Shown piece after piece: positions 61,732 through 64,000 of a stretch of 64,000 nucleotides of DNA. Below the pieces are notes generated by a model, which had not been told where the DNA came from, did no database searches, and saw nothing but the letters and a program-made list of their open reading frames with translations. Source of the stretch: Myxococcales bacterium (GTDB lineage Bacteria; Myxococcota_A; Polyangia; Palsa-1104; JAEUJZ01). The position numbers were made by a program, and so were the translations under genes. The stretch's first letter is position 1. Each line of letters begins with the position of its first letter. The stretch lies in contig JAEUKA010000070.1 of NCBI GenBank assembly GCA_016794465.1, positions 101,477 to 165,476 on the forward strand, given 5' to 3'.

Positions 61732-62985
61732 TTGCGAACCGAGTCGATGCCTTTGCTCAGCATGCGCTCGTCTTCCTGTCTGCGCTGGCTGATTCCTGCT
61801 TTGCTTGTGGGTACTTCGGCGCTGGCTCAGGGCGCGCCTACCTCGGTTGGACTGCTCGCCGTCGATGGCTCCGCTGTCGAGCCGGGCATGGGCGCGATCC
61901 TAACCGACGCACTTCGCCGCAACTTGCCGCAGCTGCAAGGCATGCGGATTGAGCCCCGCACCCACGACCTCGCCGAGGTCAAGATGGTCTTCGGCTGTGG
62001 CGATGATCGCGCCGACTGCATGACCAAAGTCGGTCGCAACCTCGAGGTCAACCGCCTGATCTACGGCTCGATCCGCAAGCAGGGCGCAAACCACGTGGTG
62101 CAGATTCGGCAGCTCAATGTGTCCGACGGGACAGTCGAGAAGACGCTGAGCGAGACGGTGCCCAAGCAGCTGCTGATGCAGCCGAGTCTACGTCTCGACG
62201 AGCTGTGTCAGCGCTGGCTGCGGATGCTGCTTATCGAGGGCCTGCGAGGTGGCGTTGTCGTGAACTCAAACCCGCCCGGAGCGCTGGTTTCTCTCGATGG
62301 GCAGCCGGTCGGACGCACGCCCTATGCCGCCAGCAGCCTCGACGTGGGCAATCACGTCATCAAGCTGGAGCTGACCGGCTACAACCAAGTCGTTCGGACG
62401 GCGCAGATTCGCGGCAACGAAACCACTTCGCTCGACGAGCAGCTCGCCACTCGGCCAGAGCAGCCGAGCGTCGCAGCTCCCGAGAAGCCCGGACGCGCCA
62501 TCAACTGGGTGCCGGTGCTGCGCTATTCGTCGTATGCCCTCTACGGCCTCGCTGGAGTCGCTGCGGTCGCGGCGATCGGCTCGTGGGGAGCAATGAGCAA
62601 AGCCGAAGATCGCGCCAGTGCCCACATCGACACCCTGATCGGCGAGCTTGGACCTCGTGCCGTCGACTACGCTGCTTTCTTTGGCAATCGGGGCCGGCTG
62701 TCGAGCTGCCAAGGACCCGACGGGCTCGTCGGAAACTCCACCTATGATGCTTATGTGAGTGACTGTCAGAGCGGCAATCGCTTGGCCAGTGCCGCCAGTG
62801 GACTGTGGGTGGCTGCCGGCACGTTCGGTATCGCCGGTGTCGCCACCATGCTCACCGCGCACTATCTGAAAAAGAACGCAGCGGAGCTTTCCAGCCCGGC
62901 GTCCGAAAAAACACTCAGCAGCCTGCGCGTCCTACCGACGATCGTTCCCAATGGAGCCATGGTCCATGCGGCTATCGACTTTTAG
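61732..62985 (+). CDS. Secreted PEGA-domain protein
   Basis: The product has 417 residues counting from TTG 61732, which has GGGAG six bases upstream; ATG 61747 or 61762 are alternatives. A signal peptide (SCLRWLIPALLVGTSALAQ) precedes a domain about 40-165 (VGLLAVDGSAVEPGMGAILT, MVFGCGDDRADCMTKVGRNL) that looks like a TolB-N-terminal or FlgO-like fold. A PEGA module follows (VVNSNPPGALVSLDGQPVGR, LDVGNHVIKLELTGYN), then two hydrophobic segments (about 255-275 and 350-375). A TATAAT at 61710-61715 lies very close to the TTG. Similar proteins are common in Myxococcota. It is followed 70 bases later by a small lipoprotein gene. Confidence 0.8.
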   Translation: MRTESMPLLSMRSSSCLRWLIPALLVGTSALAQGAPTSVGLLAVDGSAVEPGMGAILTDALRRNLPQLQGMRIEPRTHDLAEVKMVFGCGDDRADCMTKVGRNLEVNRLIYGSIRKQGANHVVQIRQLNVSDGTVEKTLSETVPKQLLMQPSLRLDELCQRWLRMLLIEGLRGGVVVNSNPPGALVSLDGQPVGRTPYAASSLDVGNHVIKLELTGYNQVVRTAQIRGNETTSLDEQLATRPEQPSVAAPEKPGRAINWVPVLRYSSYALYGLAGVAAVAAIGSWGAMSKAEDRASAHIDTLIGELGPRAVDYAAFFGNRGRLSSCQGPDGLVGNSTYDAYVSDCQSGNRLASAASGLWVAAGTFGIAGVATMLTAHYLKKNAAELSSPASEKTLSSLRVLPTIVPNGAMVHAAIDF

Positions 62986-63055
62986 CACCGAGGACGCTCA
63001 GGCAAGAGGTTACGCGGTCGCTTTGGCCAGCCGAGCGTCACACCAGACCGTCGGA

Positions 63056-63559
63056 ATGCGAGCCTTCTGCCTGTCAATCGCGATCGCTTTGACCACGGGC
63101 GCTTGCGTATCGAGTGGGGGCTTGCTCGACAAGAAGGCCGGGCCGATCGGCGAGGCGGAGCTGGCGGCCAAAAAACTCCAAGAGCCTCTCGACAAGCACC
63201 TGTGCAAAGCAGCGATCTATCCGGTTGCACGGCCTGATTGGAAGATCTCGCGGGTACAGTCGCTGCAAGGGCGAGGTCCCAGCTTTCAAGCCGCGCTCGA
63301 GGCGCTCTGTCGAGAAGCAGATGGTCAAAAATTTCCGGCGCTCGTCGACCTCTATTACGAGCGAGCGGTCACGGCCTGGTCGCCCAACCATGCGCTCCGA
63401 GGCACAGCGGTGCGTTACAGCGATGGCTTCGAGCCGCCTCCACCGCCGGAGATCGCCAGCATCAAGCCGCCTGAGATGCCAAAGCCAACCGACGAGGAAC
63501 CGGCACCGTCAGGCGAGCCCATCCCAGCCAATCCAGGCACCCAGGCCAGCGCGAAATAA
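63056..63559 (+). CDS. Small lipoprotein of unknown function
   Basis: The product has 167 residues. A signal peptide (MRAFCLSIAIALTTGAC) has a probable lipid-attachment Cys at 17, although the residues before it only partly fit a lipobox. The mature part is helical and ends in a Pro/Glu-rich tail (PPPPPEIASIKPPEMPKPTD). Two Cys (HLCKAA and ALCREA) could pair. The start was chosen for the signal peptide; an upstream in-frame ATG at 62951 overlaps the previous gene. It follows the PEGA gene on the same strand, probably in one transcript, and is the last protein gene before the rRNA operon. Confidence 0.7.
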   Translation: MRAFCLSIAIALTTGACVSSGGLLDKKAGPIGEAELAAKKLQEPLDKHLCKAAIYPVARPDWKISRVQSLQGRGPSFQAALEALCREADGQKFPALVDLYYERAVTAWSPNHALRGTAVRYSDGFEPPPPPEIASIKPPEMPKPTDEEPAPSGEPIPANPGTQASAK

Positions 63560-63562
63560 CGA

Positions 63563-63599
63563 CCGATCGCTTTGCCATCCCAAGCAAAGAGGCGATCGG
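63563..63599 (+). terminator. Inverted repeat just after the last protein gene, possible terminator
   Basis: CCGATCGC (63563-63570) pairs perfectly with GCGATCGG (63592-63599). The stem continues as TTTGC (63571-63575) with GCAAA (63584-63588) across a three-base bulge. It begins four bases after the stop at 63559. No T-run follows, so termination may be weak or Rho-assisted. It separates the PEGA/lipoprotein transcript from the rRNA promoter. Confidence 0.4.
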
Positions 63600-63740
63600 C
63601 AAGCCACGAGGTGCAGAAAATGCCCTACAAAATCGCGATCGAACGGGCTCGGCTGTGCTGAAAGCGATCCAAGCAAGCCAAGATCTCGGATTCGCCAAAC
63701 AAAGTTTCCGACGGGAGTGCAGATTTTTTCAAAAAAGAGG

Positions 63741-63770
63741 TTGACCCTTCCGGATGGCTTGGGGTAGATA
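63741..63770 (+). promoter_or_regulatory. Candidate rRNA operon promoter
   Basis: TTGACC (63741-63746) and TAGATA (63765-63770) are 18 bases apart. They precede the 16S gene by about 180 bases and are followed by a leader with the segment CCTTGAAAACTGAATAG (63867-63883), of the kind often seen around rRNA genes. The 392-base stretch 63560-63951 holds this promoter, the inverted repeat and leader; no gene is seen in it. Confidence 0.55.
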
Positions 63771-63951
63771 ACTTCTCACTTGCGGCGCTGTCGGGCCAAC
63801 AGCAAGACCGAGCGAAAGCCTGGTACTTGCTGAATGGTCTGGTTTATGCGCGCATGTCTGATTGGTCCTTGAAAACTGAATAGCGAGAAGCAGGGAAGAA
63901 AACATACAAGTACCCTGTCGAATCATTGATTCGGCAACGGTTCAAACATCT

Positions 63952-64000
<49 letters not shown>

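Overview
This window is from a high-GC Gram-negative bacterium, most likely a member of the Myxococcota (former Deltaproteobacteria). The evidence is a gene set resembling the Myxococcus xanthus gliding-motility (Glt/Agm) envelope complex, a fused Ser/Thr kinase-STAND ATPase-FGE protein, several Cys-rich and repeat-rich lipoproteins, a CcmF-CcmH fusion, and ADYC and AgmX/PglI-tail domains. No CRISPR array, prophage, insertion sequence or tRNA was seen. The first 49 bases of a 16S rRNA gene close the window.

Left arm (1-7.1 kb): a truncated cytoplasmic TPR protein leaves the left edge on the minus strand. It is followed by a YceI-like protein, a two-gene MacA/ABC-ATPase operon without a visible permease, a lipoprotein whose start codon almost abuts that of the adaptor, an exported GH1 beta-glucosidase and a Cys-rich lipoprotein.

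Glt-like region (7.3-30.6 kb, all plus strand): a near-consensus promoter precedes genes whose order and sizes recall M. xanthus gltD-gltE-gltF-gltG ... gltI. They are a secreted TPR protein, a 1219-aa TPR protein, a 461-aa TPR protein, a 101-aa secreted protein, an FHA/transmembrane/AgmX-PglI-tail protein, a TPR lipoprotein and a 3927-aa cytoplasmic TPR protein with its own promoter. This looks like a trans-envelope machine core; the AglRQS-type motor, GltA/B/C/H and GltJ are not in the window.

Middle (30.9-41.5 kb): moaA; then a tightly overlapping cytochrome c maturation operon: ccmE of the CxxxY type, a ccmF-ccmH fusion, a zinc-ribbon membrane protein, a carboxypeptidase-regulatory-like membrane protein, ccmA and ccmB. 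No ccmC is present. A convergent tolB and the rplM-rpsI ribosomal operon with a clear terminator follow.

Right arm (41.5-64 kb): surface and envelope proteins (a lipoprotein of unknown family, an 862-aa Cys-repeat protein, an ADYC lipoprotein with pentapeptide repeats), a YyaL/SSP411 thioredoxin-fold protein, a UvrD/PcrA helicase, a DUF2062-methyltransferase fusion, a 21-bp minisatellite, the kinase-STAND-FGE fusion, a HEAT-repeat protein, hutI, a sensor histidine kinase, a PEGA-domain protein and a lipoprotein. These lead into an rRNA leader with a candidate promoter.

Functional names rest on motif reading by eye; no database search was run.
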